Below, piece after piece: positions 53,301 through 63,261 of a stretch of 64,000 nucleotides of DNA (the stretch's first letter is position 1; each line of letters opens with the position of its first letter). This stretch comes from Vicinamibacterales bacterium (GTDB lineage Bacteria > Acidobacteriota > Vicinamibacteria > Vicinamibacterales > Fen-181). Under the pieces are notes generated by a model. That model saw only the letters and a list, made by a program, of their open reading frames with translations, searched no databases and was not told the origin of the DNA. The stretch is taken from positions 62,001 through 126,000 of the forward strand of contig DASXVO010000033.1 in assembly GCA_036504215.1 (NCBI GenBank), in the 5' to 3' direction. Both the position numbers and the translations under genes were made by a program.

Positions 53301-54452
53301 TTACGGGTGTGCGCCCAGGTAGTTCCCGTAGCCGACGACGATTGTCGACAACAGCAATGTGGCCACGCCCAGCCGGAGCAAGAGCATCGCCTTGCCGCTC
53401 GCGCCGCGCCACTCCCTGAGGATCACACCCCACATGGTGGCGAAGATGATGATGCTGGCCATGTGCACGGTCCAGCTCGAGAACTTGTACGCGCCCATCT
53501 GCGTCTCGCCCATCGAGTAGAAGAAGAACTGCAGGTACCAGAAGATGCCGCCCATGGCGCTGAACACGTAGTTCCACAGCACGGGCACCGGCGTCTTGTC
53601 CTGGCGGCCATCGGCGGGGATTCGTTTCGCGGGCTCGCCCTCGCCGAAGCCGGGGGCGAGCGCGGTGGACGGCGACTCGGCGCGGATCTGGCAGCTGAAA
53701 TACTGGAACCCGGTGCGGTTCTTGATGTTGAGATGGATGCACCAGAAGGCGTTGGTGCAGAATCCTCCGGCCAGCACGACCACCAGCACGGGCAGCCCCT
53801 GCCAGATGGCATCGGTCCCGTGCTGCATGGTGATGGCCTTGATCGGGTTGCCTGACGCGAGTCCGAAGGCGAAGCACGCGCTGAAGACGCCCGAGACCGC
53901 GGCCACCAGCACGCCCTTCCGGAAGTTGAACTCCACGACGTTGCCGAGCTTCTGCTCCGCCGGCATTTCCACCTCCTTCTTCCGTCCGGCGAGCCCGGTA
54001 ATCAACACGCCGGCCAGGCAGATGAAGACGCCAGCCAGGATGACGTTGCCGTGGAAAGGAGTGATCAGCTTCGCGGTGAATTCGCCCCTGTACCACGGCT
54101 CGGTGAGCGTGCCCACCACGGCGCACCACCCGAGAACCATGGCCATGCCCAACCCGACGCCGAGGTACCGCACGGACAATCCGAACGTGAGATTCCCGAT
54201 CCCCCACAGCATGCCGAAGAAGGCGCAGTAGGCCAGGGTGCTCGGGGGCGTCTCTTGGAGGACCCCCATCAGGTCGTTGGTGTTGAGCGCCGCCATCATC
54301 CACGGCATGATGATCCAGCTGAAGAAGCCGCCGGCAAGCCAATACGTCTCCCAGGACCACCGTCTCACGAAGCGGTAGGGCACGACGAAACTGCCCGAGG
54401 CCAAGCCTCCGAGCCAGTGGAAGAACACGCCGAGGAACGGGTTGGGAGACAT
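53301..54452 (-). CDS. rhaT: L-rhamnose/H+ symporter, RhaT family
   Basis: 383 residues with about ten transmembrane helices. The N-terminus FLGVFFHWLGGLASGSFVVP and the block RRWSWETYWLAGGFFSWIIMPWMMA match the RhaT (drug/metabolite superfamily) pattern, as does FAFGLASGNPIKAI. Imports L-rhamnose released by the adjacent rhamnosidase. It starts 10 bases after the GH106 stop, so the two are co-transcribed, and precedes the rhaM remnant and rhaB on the same strand. Confidence 0.92.
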   Translation of the reverse strand: MSPNPFLGVFFHWLGGLASGSFVVPYRFVRRWSWETYWLAGGFFSWIIMPWMMAALNTNDLMGVLQETPPSTLAYCAFFGMLWGIGNLTFGLSVRYLGVGLGMAMVLGWCAVVGTLTEPWYRGEFTAKLITPFHGNVILAGVFICLAGVLITGLAGRKKEVEMPAEQKLGNVVEFNFRKGVLVAAVSGVFSACFAFGLASGNPIKAITMQHGTDAIWQGLPVLVVVLAGGFCTNAFWCIHLNIKNRTGFQYFSCQIRAESPSTALAPGFGEGEPAKRIPADGRQDKTPVPVLWNYVFSAMGGIFWYLQFFFYSMGETQMGAYKFSSWTVHMASIIIFATMWGVILREWRGASGKAMLLLRLGVATLLLSTIVVGYGNYLGAHP

Positions 54453-54461
54453 GGGTACGTC

Positions 54462-57320
54462 CTATCGTGATGGTGTTGTCGCCCGCGCGGCCGGCGCGGC
54501 GACAAGTCGGATGGGACCGAAGAGACCGGCAGGAACGGGCCGCACCTTGTCCATGTCCTGGGGCTCGAACCGCGTACCGTACCGGAGGCTCAGCAGCGTG
54601 TGGTCGGGCAGCGCGTGCCCGGCCATGTAGTTGATCGCGAGGTTCGCGACGTCGATGCGGATGACGTTGGGGCCCGACCGCAGGAACGGGGTCACGTCCA
54701 GGGAGTACGGCGGGCACCAGACGGAGCCGGCGCGCTGGCCGTTCACGAAGACGACTGCAGCATCACGCACGGGCGCATCGAGCCACGCCTGCATCCGCGC
54801 CTTCGGGCCGCCGACGTCAATGACCTTGGGCGCGCCGAGATCGAGGCGGAGCGACTGTCCGCGTCTCAGCATCGCCGCGGACACGTCGACGGTCTTCTCG
54901 TACCTGGCGACCCCCGAAAAGAACCGCGTCGCCTCATCGTCGGTCCAGGATCGCAGCGTGGCCCACTCCGTGGGCGCCCCCGTCGGACCGAAGGTCACCC
55001 GCCAGCCTGAGCTGATGTCGAGGGGCGGAGGGAGCGTCCCGGATCGTGGGGGACGTCCGGCCGTCATTCCAGCCGCGCCCATGGGGAACACGATCACCGT
55101 GGACTCATACGGCGCGAGGTCGAGGGCCAGCGTCGCGCCAGACCGAGGCGTTGGGCGACGAAGATCGACCGGCGCACGCTCCCCCGTCAACGGGTTCCAC
55201 TGCTCCACCCCACGAGCCGGGACGCGGAATGTCGCGTCGAACGACTGGCGTACGTTCGACGTGTTGGCCACGAAATAGATGTCTCCCGCCTCGGTGCGCC
55301 GGTGCACGAACCCGATGTCCCGAGCGCCGGCGGACACCGCCATGTCGGGCAGCAGGCGGGATCGCAACGCCACGCCGAGATTGGCCTCTTGCTCGACGAG
55401 CAGGCCGGCCGGTGACGCACCGCGGAACAGGCGATCAGCCGTCGTACGGATCTCGTCATGGTCCGAGGGCGAGGCCAGGTAGCCAGGCGCCAGCGCCGGT
55501 GTGCGCCTCGTCGCCACCACGCACACGCCCTGCTTCGCGAAGGACTCGAGCGCACGAATCGTCCGGACCGGCATCCGTTCGACATCCGGGATGACGATGG
55601 CGCGATAGCGGTTCCGACCGATCGCGATGTGGCCCTGATCAACCCGCGCCCGTTCGGCAAGCACGGTGTCATCGATGAAGTCGAGATTGAACCCCGCGTC
55701 GAGAACGGCCGACACGACGTCAGGCCCGAGGCGCCGGGCCATCGCCTCGATCAGGCTCCCGACCTTTCCCGGCGCGAACCGCGCCCAGGCATCGTCGTTC
55801 GGCAGGTAGACGGCGACGTCGTTCGCCGGCCGGCCCTGGCGCAGCAAGAAACTCGTCCGCTGCAGGTAGCGCGCGAGGTCGGGCATCACGATCCACCAGG
55901 GGTTCTTGTCGTTGAAGACGCCAGCGGCGTAGAACCGCCACCCAGGATACGCAACCCCGTCGGCGGTGTACGGCCACCCATGCCCGATCAACTGGTTGAT
56001 GCCCTGGAGGAAGTGCAGGTCGGCTTCCGCCTTCATGTCGAGCGGTGTCGCCATGAACGTCGGCGAATGCAGCCATGTCCACGTCTCGGACGATATGACC
56101 GGCCGGTCGTAGAGGTGCCCGATCGACGCTGCCCACCGCGACGCGCGTAGCGTCTTCCACTGCGCCCCTTCGCCTTCGGGGAGATCGACGCCGGCGTTGC
56201 TCGAGATGGTGGCCGGGGGGATGCCGTATCCCTGGAGCCTGAACCGCGTGCCGTGGCGCCGCGCCCACTCCTGAACGGGCGCAAGGAAGCGCTCCGTCAC
56301 GAGTTCGGTCAGCGTCTGGCCCCAGTCGTGGCGAATCGCGGCCGTGGTCGGCCCGGCATCGAGTACGAGCGCGGGCAGCAACAAACGCAGGTCGTAGCCG
56401 CGGCGAGCCCGAAACGCCTCGAGGAGATCGTCGGTCCAATCGGACCCGTAGACTTCGAGGCTGTCGCAGAACACCGCGTACGGCGGCGCGGCGCCGAAGG
56501 CCGACAGCAGGCGATCGCCAACCGCCTGCAGATAGTGATCGACCGCGGCGCGATCGTAGTGGTTGAGGACGAACCCTTCGGCGCCAACGGCGGGGCGCTT
56601 CACCATCATGCCCGTCCGACTGCTGATGAAGAACAGGACCTCCCGGGCGCGCGGCAGACGATCGGGCAACCGAACGATCCCGTCGGCGATGGGGGTGACT
56701 TCGCGGAGGCCGTCGGTGGTGGAGGCCGGCGAGGACGGCGCCAGAAACGCTGCGATGAGCCGTTCGCCAGCGCGAATGTCGGGCGCGGGCACACGATCGA
56801 CGCCCGAAGCCACGGCAACACGCTCGACCCGCAACCTGCCGGCGGCCTGGCTGATCCCGACCTGTGGGCCGCCGTACGGCCATCCGCTGCCCACGGTGAG
56901 GTCGACGCGCAGGCCGAGCTCTTTCGCCGTTCGAGCGGCGAAGCGCACGTCGTCGATGAAGGCGTCGGAGAGAAACGGGTGGGTGACGAGGTGCTGCGCG
57001 GAATCGTCGAGCACCAACGGATACACCGGCTGGATTTCGAACCCGCCGATGCCGCCGTCCTTCATCAGGCGCATTTCGCGCTCGAGGCCCGCCGTCGTGA
57101 CCGTCGGCCCGAACCACCACCACCGCATCATGATCCGCGCCTCGTCTGGCGGCGTGCGGAACTGGCGTGCGAGGTCGGCCAGGGCGGACGACGCGGCCTG
57201 CGCGGCGGATGGGGGCGTGTTCGTGATCTGCGCGAGAACCGGACGACTCGCGCTCGCCGCCAGCAACACGGCGGAGATGACGGCGGCCGACGTCGCGGTG
57301 CGAATGCCTGTCAGGCGCAT
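54462..57320 (-). CDS. Secreted alpha-L-rhamnosidase, GH106 family
   Basis: 952 residues from the ATG at 57320. Signal peptide ([20 protein letters not shown]). The mature N-terminus has the GH106 signature ([20 protein letters not shown] then [17 protein letters not shown]), an alpha/beta barrel with acidic residues (for example [20 protein letters not shown] and [13 protein letters not shown]), and a C-terminal jelly-roll domain ([20 protein letters not shown]). It would remove L-rhamnose from plant pectin (rhamnogalacturonan) or glycosides outside the cytoplasm. First gene of the rhaT-rhaB unit. Confidence 0.88.
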   Translation of the reverse strand: MRLTGIRTATSAAVISAVLLAASASRPVLAQITNTPPSAAQAASSALADLARQFRTPPDEARIMMRWWWFGPTVTTAGLEREMRLMKDGGIGGFEIQPVYPLVLDDSAQHLVTHPFLSDAFIDDVRFAARTAKELGLRVDLTVGSGWPYGGPQVGISQAAGRLRVERVAVASGVDRVPAPDIRAGERLIAAFLAPSSPASTTDGLREVTPIADGIVRLPDRLPRAREVLFFISSRTGMMVKRPAVGAEGFVLNHYDRAAVDHYLQAVGDRLLSAFGAAPPYAVFCDSLEVYGSDWTDDLLEAFRARRGYDLRLLLPALVLDAGPTTAAIRHDWGQTLTELVTERFLAPVQEWARRHGTRFRLQGYGIPPATISSNAGVDLPEGEGAQWKTLRASRWAASIGHLYDRPVISSETWTWLHSPTFMATPLDMKAEADLHFLQGINQLIGHGWPYTADGVAYPGWRFYAAGVFNDKNPWWIVMPDLARYLQRTSFLLRQGRPANDVAVYLPNDDAWARFAPGKVGSLIEAMARRLGPDVVSAVLDAGFNLDFIDDTVLAERARVDQGHIAIGRNRYRAIVIPDVERMPVRTIRALESFAKQGVCVVATRRTPALAPGYLASPSDHDEIRTTADRLFRGASPAGLLVEQEANLGVALRSRLLPDMAVSAGARDIGFVHRRTEAGDIYFVANTSNVRQSFDATFRVPARGVEQWNPLTGERAPVDLRRPTPRSGATLALDLAPYESTVIVFPMGAAGMTAGRPPRSGTLPPPLDISSGWRVTFGPTGAPTEWATLRSWTDDEATRFFSGVARYEKTVDVSAAMLRRGQSLRLDLGAPKVIDVGGPKARMQAWLDAPVRDAAVVFVNGQRAGSVWCPPYSLDVTPFLRSGPNVIRIDVANLAINYMAGHALPDHTLLSLRYGTRFEPQDMDKVRPVPAGLFGPIRLVAAPAARATTPSR

Positions 57321-57618
57321 GGTATTGTGTGGAGCCTGCGCGTGTCGGGACGACCGCGCAAGCAATCACACGACGGACTTGATCGGGTACACGTCGCGGG
57401 CGGATCGTCGCGTGTTGGACGCTGGTTCCTCAACCATGGACGTTTTGTATAGCACAACTCCTGACCGCTGTCATGCGGAGCGAGCTGGGGTCGGTGACGT
57501 TTCTGTATGCAAACCCCTCCTCGTGTCGTTCGCCGGGCTTGCCCGGGCCGGGCGCGAAGCGTGACAGTGTCGATCCTGCCGGAGGGGTGGCCGTAGCGAG
57601 GCAAGGGGGGGACACGTC
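57321..57618. promoter_or_regulatory. Divergent promoter region of rhamnosidase and rhamnose isomerase
   Basis: 298 bases separate the two start codons and must carry both promoters. A minus-strand TATACA box is visible at 57446-57451 (reading TTGTGC then TATACAAAA). No operator palindrome was recognised, in contrast to the pduS/ackA region. Confidence 0.4.
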
Positions 57619-58908
57619 ATGGCGATTGCGTGGAATGCGCTCATCGAGGCTGACAGGGACCGATCCGGCGCGGCGCTGGACGACGACTACGACCACCTCG
57701 GGCGCCAACTGGCGCGTCGCGGCATCGACATCGCCGCGGTGCAGGCCCGGGCCGCGGCCTTCGTCGTGGCTGTGCCCTCCTGGGGTGTCGCCACGGGAGG
57801 CACACGCTTCGCACGGTTTCCCGGGCCAGGCGAGCCCCGCAACGTCTTCGAGAAGCTCGACGACTGTCAGGTGGTCAACCGGCTTGTCCGCATCGCCCCG
57901 GATATCTCGCTGCACATTCCGTGGGACGAGCCGGACGATCCGGACGCGCTCCGGGCGTTTGCCGCCGAACGCGGACTCACCCTCGGCACGACCAACTCCA
58001 ACACGTTCGAGGATCAGCCCGGTCAAGCGCAGTCCTACAAGTTCGGCAGCCTCTCTCACACCGATCCGGGTGTGCGCCGGCAGGCCGTGGAGCACAACCG
58101 TCACTGCCTCGAGTTGGGTCAGAAACTCGGCGCGCGCGCACACTCGGTCTGGGTTGGCGACGGCGGCAACTTCCCGGGCCAGCACCACGTGCGCCGGGCG
58201 CTCGATCGGTATCTTGACAGCCTCAGAGCCATCTACGCCGTCCTGCCGCCGGACTGTCGGCTCTTCATCGAGCACAAGCTCTACGAGCCGGCGTTCTATT
58301 CGACGGTGCTCAACGACTGGGGCGTCAGCTACTACTGTGCCCGAGAACTCGGCGACCGGGCGTTCTCGCTGGTCGACTTCGGCCATCATGCGCCGAACGT
58401 GAACATCGAGATGATCGTCGCCCGCCTCATCCAGTTCGGCAAGCTGGGCGGCTTTCACTTCAACGACAGCCAATATGGCGATGACGACCTCGATGCGGGA
58501 TCCGTCAAGCCGTTCCAGCTGTTCCTGGTCTTCAACGAACTCGTGTGCGCGGAGATGGAGCAGGTGGCCGGCTTCGATCCGTGCTACATGCTCGACCAAT
58601 CGCACAACGTGACCGATCCAATCGAGTCACTGATGGTCAGCGCCATGGAGGTGCAGCGGGCCTACGTGCAGGCATGGCTCGTGGATCGTACGGCGCTCCA
58701 CGCCTGTCAGGAGCGCAACGACGCGATCATGGCGCTCGCCACGCTGAAGCAGGCCTTCACGACCGACGTCGCCCCGATACTCGCCATGGCCCGCCGCACC
58801 CGGGGCGGCGCGATCGACCCGGTGGCGGTCTATCGGGCGAGCGGCTATCGGCAGCGCGCAGCGGAGGAACGCCCCGCCGACGCGCGACGCGGAGGCGGGA
58901 TCGTCTGA
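57619..58908 (+). CDS. rhaI: L-rhamnose isomerase, RhaI (Pseudomonas stutzeri) type
   Basis: 429 residues, TIM-barrel sugar isomerase with AAGGGGGG before the ATG. Metal and substrate residues appear in LFIEHKLYEPAFYSTV (Glu), LVDFGHHAPNVNIE (Asp, His) and GGFHFNDSQYGDDDLDAGS (His, Asp), the pattern of the RhaI/xylose-isomerase-like clan and not E. coli RhaA. Converts L-rhamnose to L-rhamnulose, giving the substrate of rhaB. It is divergent from the GH106-rhaT-rhaB block and convergent with the shell gene at 58934. Confidence 0.92.
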   Translation: MAIAWNALIEADRDRSGAALDDDYDHLGRQLARRGIDIAAVQARAAAFVVAVPSWGVATGGTRFARFPGPGEPRNVFEKLDDCQVVNRLVRIAPDISLHIPWDEPDDPDALRAFAAERGLTLGTTNSNTFEDQPGQAQSYKFGSLSHTDPGVRRQAVEHNRHCLELGQKLGARAHSVWVGDGGNFPGQHHVRRALDRYLDSLRAIYAVLPPDCRLFIEHKLYEPAFYSTVLNDWGVSYYCARELGDRAFSLVDFGHHAPNVNIEMIVARLIQFGKLGGFHFNDSQYGDDDLDAGSVKPFQLFLVFNELVCAEMEQVAGFDPCYMLDQSHNVTDPIESLMVSAMEVQRAYVQAWLVDRTALHACQERNDAIMALATLKQAFTTDVAPILAMARRTRGGAIDPVAVYRASGYRQRAAEERPADARRGGGIV

Positions 58909-58933
58909 CGGCAGGGGCTCCCGATTCCGGTCC

Positions 58934-59494
58934 CTACATGAACTCGCGGAACAGTTCCTTCGCGGGCCCCGGGATCACGGCCTTGCCGACCAGGATCCCC
59001 TCCTCGGATGCCACCGCGGCACCAGCCGCGACGGCGGCTTCGACGCTCGCGATGTCGCCCGTCATCAACACGAAGCCCTTGCCGCCAATCGCCATCGCCA
59101 GGTGGACTCGGAAGAGCACCACATCGGCGGCCTTGGCCGCCGCGTCGGCAACTTCCACGATGCTCGACGCGGAGAAGGTCTCGATGAGCCCAAGCGCACT
59201 GACCCGCTCCGGCGCCGCATCAACCGACAAGCCGATCGCGGGGAACACACTCGGGTGCACCTTGGTGACGACGCGCCGTTCGATGAGCGACCCGCCGCAG
59301 AGCGCCGCTCCCGCGTCCACAGAGGATTGCACGGAGGCCACCTCACCGCCGATGACGATGAGGTACTTCCCTGAGCAGATGGTCCGCGCGAGCAGCAATT
59401 CCACGCTCGCCGCTTTGAGCATCGCATCCTGTGCCACGTAGCCAACGGCGATGGAGGCGACCTCGACCAGTCCCACCGACCTCAGCTTCGACAC
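58934..59494 (-). CDS. pduT: BMC-T microcompartment shell protein, PduT-like
   Basis: 186 residues from the GTG at 59494, preceded by GGGAGG. Two tandem BMC domains (about 5-92 and 93-186). In the first, Cys40 in the pore loop TICSGKYLIVIGG aligns with the Cys of PduT that holds a [4Fe-4S] cluster at the trimer centre; the second pore loop reads MAIGGKGF. Such trimers may pass electrons through the shell. It follows the PduS-like gene by 19 bases, and the pair is co-transcribed. Length is typical of PduT (184). Confidence 0.92.
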   Translation of the reverse strand: MSKLRSVGLVEVASIAVGYVAQDAMLKAASVELLLARTICSGKYLIVIGGEVASVQSSVDAGAALCGGSLIERRVVTKVHPSVFPAIGLSVDAAPERVSALGLIETFSASSIVEVADAAAKAADVVLFRVHLAMAIGGKGFVLMTGDIASVEAAVAAGAAVASEEGILVGKAVIPGPAKELFREFM

Positions 59495-59513
59495 GCCAGC
59501 CTCCCTTTCACCC

Positions 59514-60854
59514 TCACGCCTCAATCACCACGGCGTCGCCAACCGAACACACGACGCCCGCGATGCTGGCGTGAATCCGGGCTCCGAGCGCACCGGCCGC
59601 CGGAGCCGCGACGAGATCACTCACCGAGACACGATCGCCCGGTCGAACAACGGCCACGGCAGGGGCGCCGGCGTGCTGCTTGAGCGGCAGCACCACGCGG
59701 CGTGGTGCGACGGCGAGATCCTCGAGCGGCCCGACGTTGTCGAAGTCGGTCAGGCCGAGCCTCGACATCAGGCGGCGCATCGGCACACGCCGGTCCGCCG
59801 CCAGCGGATGCGGCACCACGGATTCTGCCGTTCCGGACCAGGACAGCCCTCTCTCACGTGCGACCGGCTTCGCCGCCGCGCACACGTTCTTGGGGTCGAG
59901 GTTCTCCGGGCACGAATAGAGGCTGCACAGGTTGCACTCGCAGCAGTAGAGCGTGCTCGCCACCATCGACGTCGGGCTCGGGGAGAATCCCAGTGACTGC
60001 ATCGCCCGGTGCGGCTCGATCGGATGGCCCATGAGGTAGCGCGGGCAAAGGTCCGTGCAGAACCGACACTGGTCGCACGCAGACCGGCCGATTCGTGCGA
60101 TTTGGCGCGGGGTCGCCCTGTAGCGGCCTATGAGTGGGTGCGCGGTGGGCAGGACGATGAGGCCGCCGAGGGTCTTGGTGACGACTTCATCGAGCCCGGA
60201 GGCGAGCCGGCCCATCATCACGCCTCCCATCAGCACGTCGAATTCAGCCACGGTGGCCCCGCCAGCCCGCGCGAGGACCGCACCGATGCTCATCCCGACC
60301 GGGACGCGCAGGGTGACCGGCGCCCGAACCGCGCCGCCAACCGTCACGTATTTGTGGGTGACCGGCTCATTCAGGCCGACGTTGACGAGCGTCTCGACAT
60401 TGGCGACGACCGTGTCGACATCCTTGGGCAATCCGCCAGGCGGGATGACGCGACCGACAGCGTCGTAAACCAGCAGGAACTCGTCGCCGGCCGGGTAGCT
60501 GTCGCGAAGCGGCAGGATGCGCACACCCGACGGAAGCCTGGGCGCCAATCCGGACATCACGTCCGAGTACTTCTCCTTGATCCCGATGATCCCGATGCGA
60601 GCGCCGACCAGCCCCATCGCCGCCGAGAGCCCGCGCAGCATCGGTTCCGCGAGATGGGAGAGGAGCTCTCTGTCCTTGTGCAGCAGTGGCTCGCACTCGG
60701 CGCCATTGACGATCATCGTCGAGACGCGGGTCGCCAACTTGGCGGCGGTGGGAAATCCGCCGCCGCCGGCGCCGACGACGCCCAGTTCGGCGATACGTTC
60801 GAGCGACGTGGCCACGGGTGGAACTGGGGACGGCCCGCTGGATCTATTTGGCAT
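59514..60854 (-). CDS. pduS: PduS-like Fe-S flavoprotein (RnfC/Nqo1-type)
   Basis: 446 residues. Glycine-rich nucleotide region GVVGAGGGGFPTAAKL (25-40), NGAECEPLLHKDREL (50-64), an SLBB domain near 165-235, then two [4Fe-4S] motifs (C260, C263, C266, C270; C304/305, C307, C310, C315) and a C-terminal barrel. PduS reduces cobalamin for B12-dependent diol dehydratases; in other BMCs related proteins recycle NADH. The start at 60854 (ATG) is preferred to the GTG at 60866. It pairs with the PduT-like shell protein. Confidence 0.9.
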   Translation of the reverse strand: MPNRSSGPSPVPPVATSLERIAELGVVGAGGGGFPTAAKLATRVSTMIVNGAECEPLLHKDRELLSHLAEPMLRGLSAAMGLVGARIGIIGIKEKYSDVMSGLAPRLPSGVRILPLRDSYPAGDEFLLVYDAVGRVIPPGGLPKDVDTVVANVETLVNVGLNEPVTHKYVTVGGAVRAPVTLRVPVGMSIGAVLARAGGATVAEFDVLMGGVMMGRLASGLDEVVTKTLGGLIVLPTAHPLIGRYRATPRQIARIGRSACDQCRFCTDLCPRYLMGHPIEPHRAMQSLGFSPSPTSMVASTLYCCECNLCSLYSCPENLDPKNVCAAAKPVARERGLSWSGTAESVVPHPLAADRRVPMRRLMSRLGLTDFDNVGPLEDLAVAPRRVVLPLKQHAGAPAVAVVRPGDRVSVSDLVAAPAAGALGARIHASIAGVVCSVGDAVVIEA

Positions 60855-60929
60855 CTCTATGACCACTTTCTATCATATTTGGTCATTGTTGTGACCGATA
60901 GAATAGATAATCTGTTTGACATCTGTCAA
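60855..60929. promoter_or_regulatory. Operator-like inverted repeats upstream of pduS
   Basis: ATGACCA at 60859-60865 and TGGTCAT at 60880-60886 form an inverted repeat with centres 21 bases apart (two helical turns). GGTCA-N6... then TTGTTG-TGACC continues at 60881-60895. A separate 14-base palindrome TTGACATCTGTCAA lies at 60916-60929. The region is AT-rich compared with its surroundings. The TGACA/TGTCA half-site recurs next to ackA, so one repressor probably controls both sides. Confidence 0.55.
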
Positions 60930-61031
60930 TCAGGTTCGTATCATCATGCCGATCGCAGGTTGGGAACAGTGAACAGATAAGGAAATAACACGGTATCAGC
61001 CTCCATCGCTGGACGGCGCCAAAGACGTCAT

Positions 61032-61050
61032 TATCTGTCACTATCTGTCA
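61032..61050 (+). promoter_or_regulatory. Tandem TATCTGTCA operator-like repeats before ackA
   Basis: TATCTGTCA occurs at 61032-61040 and 61042-61050, a 10-base period (one helical turn), just before the ackA start at 61055. The sequence occupies the place of the Shine-Dalgarno, which is not otherwise visible. A third ATCTGTCA sits within the palindrome at 60916-60929. Confidence 0.6.
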
Positions 61051-61054
61051 TTGC

Positions 61055-62221
61055 ATGAACATCCTGGTCGCCAACATCGGGAGCACATCGTTCAAGTACC
61101 GACTGTACGCGGTCGAGCGCGACAGCGTCCTCGCCCAGGGGCGGATTGAACGCATTGGACAGCCCGGGAGCGCCTGTCCGGACTATGAGGCGGCCATCGA
61201 GCAGTGCGTCGCCGGGATCGCAGGCCAGGGCAAGCCGCTGCGACAGCTGGCCGAGCTGGCCGCCATCGGTTTCAAGGCCGTGCATGCGGGCCCGGTGAGC
61301 GGCGCGCGCCTCATCGATGCCGAGGTGCTGGCGGCCATGGACGAGTTCGCGTTCTTCGCGCCCGCGCACAATCCCCCTTACGTCGCCGCGATGCGGTCGT
61401 TCCAGCGGGCGCTCCCCGACGTGCCGCTCGTGGCAGTGTTCGAAACCGCGTTCTTCGACCGGCTCGACGAGGCCACCACCACCTATGCGGTCCCGCTGGG
61501 GTGGCGCGACGAGCTCGGCGTGCGCCGGTACGGATTCCACGGCGCCAGCCATCGCGCCGCCAGCGAGCACACCCGCTCAACGCTCGGCGCGGGCCTCCGC
61601 CACATCTCCTGTCATCTCGGCGGCAGCTCGAGTGTGGCGGCCATTCGCGATGGCGTCGCCATCGACACCAGCTTCGGCATCTCGCCGCAGTCGGGCCTGC
61701 CGCAGAACAATCGCTGCGGTGATCTCGACGTGTTCGCCGCCCTCTTCGTGATGAAGAAGCGCGGTCTCGGTCCGGACGAGATGGCGCGGGTGCTCGCCAC
61801 CGAGTCCGGGTTGGCCGGCCTCAGCGGCCTCAGCGGCGACATCCGCGATCTCGATGACGCCGCCGCGGGCGGCCACGCGCCTGCGCGGCTCGCGCTCGAT
61901 GTGTTCGTGCACGCGGTCCGCCACTACGTGGGAGCCTTCCTCGTGGAGCTGGGCGGCGTCGATGTCGTGACCTTCTCCGGCGGGATCGGCGAGAACAGCC
62001 CGGCGATTCGCGCGGACGTCTGCGCCGGTCTCGCCGGGCTCGGCATCGCTCTCGACCACGGCCTCAACCAGGCGGCCCGCGGAGAGGCCAGGATTTCCTC
62101 GGCCGCCTCGCGTGTGGCCGTCCTCATCGTGCCGGCCGACGAAGAACGGATCGTGGCGCGCGCCACCGCCGACGTCGTGGCGCGGAGGATCGGCGTGTCG
62201 GGAGGCAGGGATGGCCACTGA
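61055..62221 (+). CDS. Acetate/propionate kinase family protein of the microcompartment operon
   Basis: 388 residues with the ASKHA fold: NIGSTSFKYRLY at 7-18, HISCHLGGSSSVAAIRDG at 183-200, NNRCGDLD (Arg220) and FSGGIGENSPAI. Usual substrate-binding and catalytic positions differ: the Arg of HRVVHGG is Lys74 here and the Asp of VFDTAFH is Glu130. It probably makes ATP from an acyl-phosphate generated by PduL (acetyl-, propionyl- or lactoyl-type). PduW is the Pdu equivalent. The start has no ribosome-binding site. Its end overlaps pduL by 11 bases. Confidence 0.85.
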   Translation: MNILVANIGSTSFKYRLYAVERDSVLAQGRIERIGQPGSACPDYEAAIEQCVAGIAGQGKPLRQLAELAAIGFKAVHAGPVSGARLIDAEVLAAMDEFAFFAPAHNPPYVAAMRSFQRALPDVPLVAVFETAFFDRLDEATTTYAVPLGWRDELGVRRYGFHGASHRAASEHTRSTLGAGLRHISCHLGGSSSVAAIRDGVAIDTSFGISPQSGLPQNNRCGDLDVFAALFVMKKRGLGPDEMARVLATESGLAGLSGLSGDIRDLDDAAAGGHAPARLALDVFVHAVRHYVGAFLVELGGVDVVTFSGGIGENSPAIRADVCAGLAGLGIALDHGLNQAARGEARISSAASRVAVLIVPADEERIVARATADVVARRIGVSGGRDGH

Positions 62222-62903
62222 AAACTGCGTGGCATTCAGCCGCGCGCTCATCGAAGACATCGTGCGCCAGGTGGCCGCATCCAGGTTCGGCCCCGGCGGC
62301 CAGAGCGGCCCGAATCCGCTCGTCGTGCATCCATCGGCCCGGCACATGCACGTGAGCCGGGAGGACCTCGATGCGCTCTTCGGCCCTGGCTACGAGCTGA
62401 CGCCGGATCGGCCGCTGTACCAGGAGGGGAACTTCGCCGCGAAGGAAACGGTGACGCTCGTCGGTCGCCGCGGCCGCGTGATCGCGAACCTGCGCATCCT
62501 GGGGCCGCTTCGCACGCGGTCGCAGATCGAGCTGGCGTTCTCCGACGCGATCGGCCTCGGCCTCGAGGATGTGCCGCTCCGTTTGTCGGGCGACATCGCC
62601 GGCACACCCGGCGCGTACGTCATCGGGCCGGCGGGCATGGTCCACCTCCGCGAGGGCGTGATTCGGGCGGCCATTCACGTGCACATGAATCCCGCCGACG
62701 CCGACCACTTCGGGGTGAAGCACGGCGACGTCATGGCGCTTCGGGTCGGCGGCGATGCCGGGATCGTCTTCGGCCGCGTACACGTTCGCATCGATCGCAA
62801 CGCGCGGCTCAACGTGCACATGGACACCGATGAGGCCAATGCGTGCGCGTTGCACCAGGCCAGGGAGTTCGAACTCATCAGCGAGAAAGGGGGCGAGCGA
62901 TGA
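62211..62903 (+). CDS. pduL: PduL phosphotransacylase with encapsulation peptide
   Basis: 230 residues from the ATG at 62211, which overlaps the kinase stop. N-terminal residues 4-26 ([20 protein letters not shown]) form the amphipathic helix typical of BMC cargo. Zinc ligands of the two beta-barrels are seen: RHMHVSRED (His45, His47), IRAAIHVHM (His156, His158) and [10 protein letters not shown] (His203). It exchanges CoA for phosphate on acyl-CoA, recycling CoA inside the compartment. The following shell gene starts by ATGA overlap at 62900. Confidence 0.95.
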   Translation: MATENCVAFSRALIEDIVRQVAASRFGPGGQSGPNPLVVHPSARHMHVSREDLDALFGPGYELTPDRPLYQEGNFAAKETVTLVGRRGRVIANLRILGPLRTRSQIELAFSDAIGLGLEDVPLRLSGDIAGTPGAYVIGPAGMVHLREGVIRAAIHVHMNPADADHFGVKHGDVMALRVGGDAGIVFGRVHVRIDRNARLNVHMDTDEANACALHQAREFELISEKGGER

Positions 62904-63235
62904 AATCGGATCAACAGGAACAGGGGCGGGCGACGAAGCCGGCGCTCGGGATGATTGAGACACGGGGGTTGGTGGCGCTCTTCGAAGCCGTCGACGCGAT
63001 GCTGAAGGCGGCCAACGTGACCTTCACGACCTGGGAGCCGGTGGGCTCGGGTCTGGTCACGGCGTTTGTCGAGGGCGAGGTCGCAGCGGTCAAGGCCGCG
63101 ACCGACGCCGGCGCCGATGCCGCGAAGCGGCTCGGAGAGGTTGTGAGCGTCGTGGTGATTCCGCGCCCGCACGACGACTTGAACGGACTCATCGGCACAC
63201 TCGGGCCCAAGCCTGCCGCAGGCAGCGTGGCGTAG
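62900..63235 (+). CDS. BMC-H hexamer shell protein 1
   Basis: 111 residues: a 17-residue polar N-terminal extension ([14 protein letters not shown]), one BMC domain ([21 protein letters not shown] to [14 protein letters not shown]), and a short C-terminal tail. The pore loop is [12 protein letters not shown], the standard G-S-G pore of PduA-type hexamers. It is translationally coupled to pduL. Confidence 0.95.
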   Translation: MKSDQQEQGRATKPALGMIETRGLVALFEAVDAMLKAANVTFTTWEPVGSGLVTAFVEGEVAAVKAATDAGADAAKRLGEVVSVVVIPRPHDDLNGLIGTLGPKPAAGSVA

Positions 63236-63261
63236 ACGCGGGTTCTCAAGGGAGCTGGATC

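Noticed and set aside
49684-53322. A 1212-codon plus-strand open frame across htpG and rhaB
   Set aside because: Antisense to two well-supported genes and low-complexity in composition; a GC-bias artefact.
57619-58908. E. coli-type RhaA
   Set aside because: Sequence motifs and length match the RhaI type of isomerase and not RhaA.
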